From NCBI GenBank assembly GCA_004378665.1, contig SOIA01000375.1, positions 1-7,156 of the forward strand: a DNA stretch of 7,156 nucleotides, in the 5' to 3' direction. Source of the DNA: Candidatus Aminicenantota bacterium (lineage in GTDB: Bacteria; Acidobacteriota; Aminicenantia; Aminicenantales; Aminicenantaceae). The notes beneath the pieces are model-generated. The model searched no databases. It worked only from the letters and a program-made list of their open reading frames with translations, and was not told where the DNA came from. The position numbers and the translations under genes were made by a program. Positions 6,651 to 7,156 of this stretch are shown one piece after another. How positions within the stretch are numbered: position 1 is the stretch's first letter; every line of letters starts with the position of its first letter.

Positions 6651-7066
6651 CAGTGCAAAAGCCTCTTCTCGATACCTTCGGCCAACCGCTTGGTCTCTGA
6701 CTCCAATTCCTTTTTCAGATTCTTCATCTGCTTCTCCAGCTGTTTTTTCGCCTCATCTACCTGATTCCGGGTTTCAGCGTTAATCTCTGCCCGCATCCGT
6801 TCTCTCTCTTTGAGTGCCCTGCGGTCATATTTCTCTTTTATTTTCTGTGCCTGATTTCTGGCTTCTTTCAGCTTTTCCTCAATCTCGTTGGTTTTCTGCT
6901 CATAGGTCTCCATCGCTTTTTCGAAAGTTTCTTGGCTTCCCTTGATCCGAGATTCTCGCTCCCGCATGACTCTCTGAAGAGGCTTGAAGAATACCTTACT
7001 CAGGACAAAAACAAGAATCCAGACAATTACAAAAACAACGAGCAGACTCGCATCAATTTCAAGCAT
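6650..7066 (-). CDS. atpF': F0 ATP synthase subunit b' (second b-type stalk subunit)
   Basis: This is a 138-residue b-type stalk protein with a short N-terminus (MLEIDASLL), one membrane helix (about 8-27), the conserved FFKPLQRVMRERESRI (26-41) and a long Lys/Glu-rich coiled coil to the C-terminus. It is the first gene of the cluster and lies directly before a second b-type gene, which is the b'/b arrangement seen in cyanobacteria and also in several non-phototrophic lineages such as Geobacter. It lacks the signal-like extension of its partner and is shorter at the C-terminus. The ATG at 7064-7066 gives a typical b' start, but no Shine-Dalgarno sequence is visible (upstream reads CTTCTTTTAACAGAA). 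The functional name is sure at the level of b/b'; which of the two is called b' is a matter of convention and length. Confidence 0.92.
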   Translation of the reverse strand: MLEIDASLLVVFVIVWILVFVLSKVFFKPLQRVMRERESRIKGSQETFEKAMETYEQKTNEIEEKLKEARNQAQKIKEKYDRRALKERERMRAEINAETRNQVDEAKKQLEKQMKNLKKELESETKRLAEGIEKRLLH

Positions 7067-7078
7067 TTCTGTTAAAAG

Positions 7079-7118
7079 AAGATAAAAGAATTAGGCGAAA
7101 ATTTAACATTTTTATCTT
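7079..7118. repeat. A/T-rich 9-bp inverted repeat around the promoter
   Basis: AAGATAAAA (7079-7087) and TTTTATCTT (7110-7118) are perfect inverted copies separated by 22 nt. The spacer contains the proposed -10 element, one arm lies between -35 and -10, and the other in the leader. This could be a two-arm operator or a leader stem, but A/T-rich DNA yields such pairs by chance. Overlapping the lower arm, TAAAAGAA occurs twice (7073-7080 and 7083-7090), exactly 10 bp apart. Confidence 0.35.
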
Positions 7119-7128
7119 AAAAAAGCAA
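7100..7128 (-). promoter_or_regulatory. Putative sigma-70 promoter of the atp operon
   Basis: On the minus strand TTGCTT (7123-7128, three of six to TTGACA) is followed after 17 nt by TAAATT (7100-7105, four of six to TATAAT). The -10 is preceded by TG one base upstream, an extended -10 pattern. It would place the transcript start about 25-30 nt before the atpF' ATG. Spacing and position are right; the match is moderate and the region is A/T-rich, which makes false hits easy. Confidence 0.45.
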
Positions 7129-7134
7129 GTAATA

Positions 7135-7147
7135 GGGGACGTTCCCC
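7135..7147. repeat. GGGGA-CGT-TCCCC palindrome at window edge
   Basis: Five G/C-rich bases pair with their complement across a 3-nt centre within otherwise A/T-rich DNA just upstream of the proposed -35. It could be a small hairpin, a regulator site, or one end of a repeat family such as REP/IS200-type palindromes lying beyond the window. The window ends nine bases later, so this cannot be decided here. Confidence 0.4.
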
Positions 7148-7156
7148 ATAATTATT

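Overview
The window is a compact bacterial operon, read entirely on the minus strand from about 7066 down to 167. In transcription order it encodes the peripheral stalk and F1 part of an F-type ATP synthase (atpF', atpF, atpH, atpA, atpG, atpD, atpC), followed by a TrmN6-type tRNA adenine-N6 methyltransferase and a stand-alone RfaE2-type heptose-1-phosphate adenylyltransferase. Genes abut or overlap throughout: the longest gap between them is 17 nt and most junctions overlap, so the nine genes are very probably one transcript with translational coupling.

Organism: a Gram-negative bacterium is likely, because the last gene belongs to ADP-heptose synthesis for lipopolysaccharide. Paired b' and b genes, with the membrane subunits a and c (atpB, atpE) absent from the start of the cluster, recall the split ATP synthase loci of Geobacter-like deltaproteobacteria and some Acidobacteria-related or candidate phyla such as Aminicenantes. 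Base composition is moderate and there is no sign of a phototroph. I cannot assign a phylum from sequence alone.

Region by region: 1-130 holds the tail of something read on the plus strand, either a 20-codon ORF with a good ribosome binding site or a degraded thioredoxin-like fragment. It is closed by a strong plus-strand terminator at 131-168, which separates it from the convergent operon. 167-1397 holds the two non-ATPase genes. 1369-7066 holds the ATP synthase genes. 7067-7156 is the upstream region, with a plausible extended -10 promoter, an A/T-rich inverted repeat around it and a small GGGGA/TCCCC palindrome at the window edge.

Working together: b' and b (homologous, membrane-anchored coiled coils) with delta form the stator; alpha3-beta3 carry the nucleotide sites; gamma and epsilon form the rotor shaft. 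All catalytic signatures seen are intact. The notable departures are an epsilon subunit without its C-terminal helical (regulatory) domain, a beta subunit with a 26-residue Lys/Glu-rich N-terminal extension, and the two unrelated housekeeping genes fused to the operon's end. I found no CRISPR array, RNA gene or complete mobile element, and nothing that looks like a wholly new system; this is mainly a conserved core operon with some lineage-specific details.
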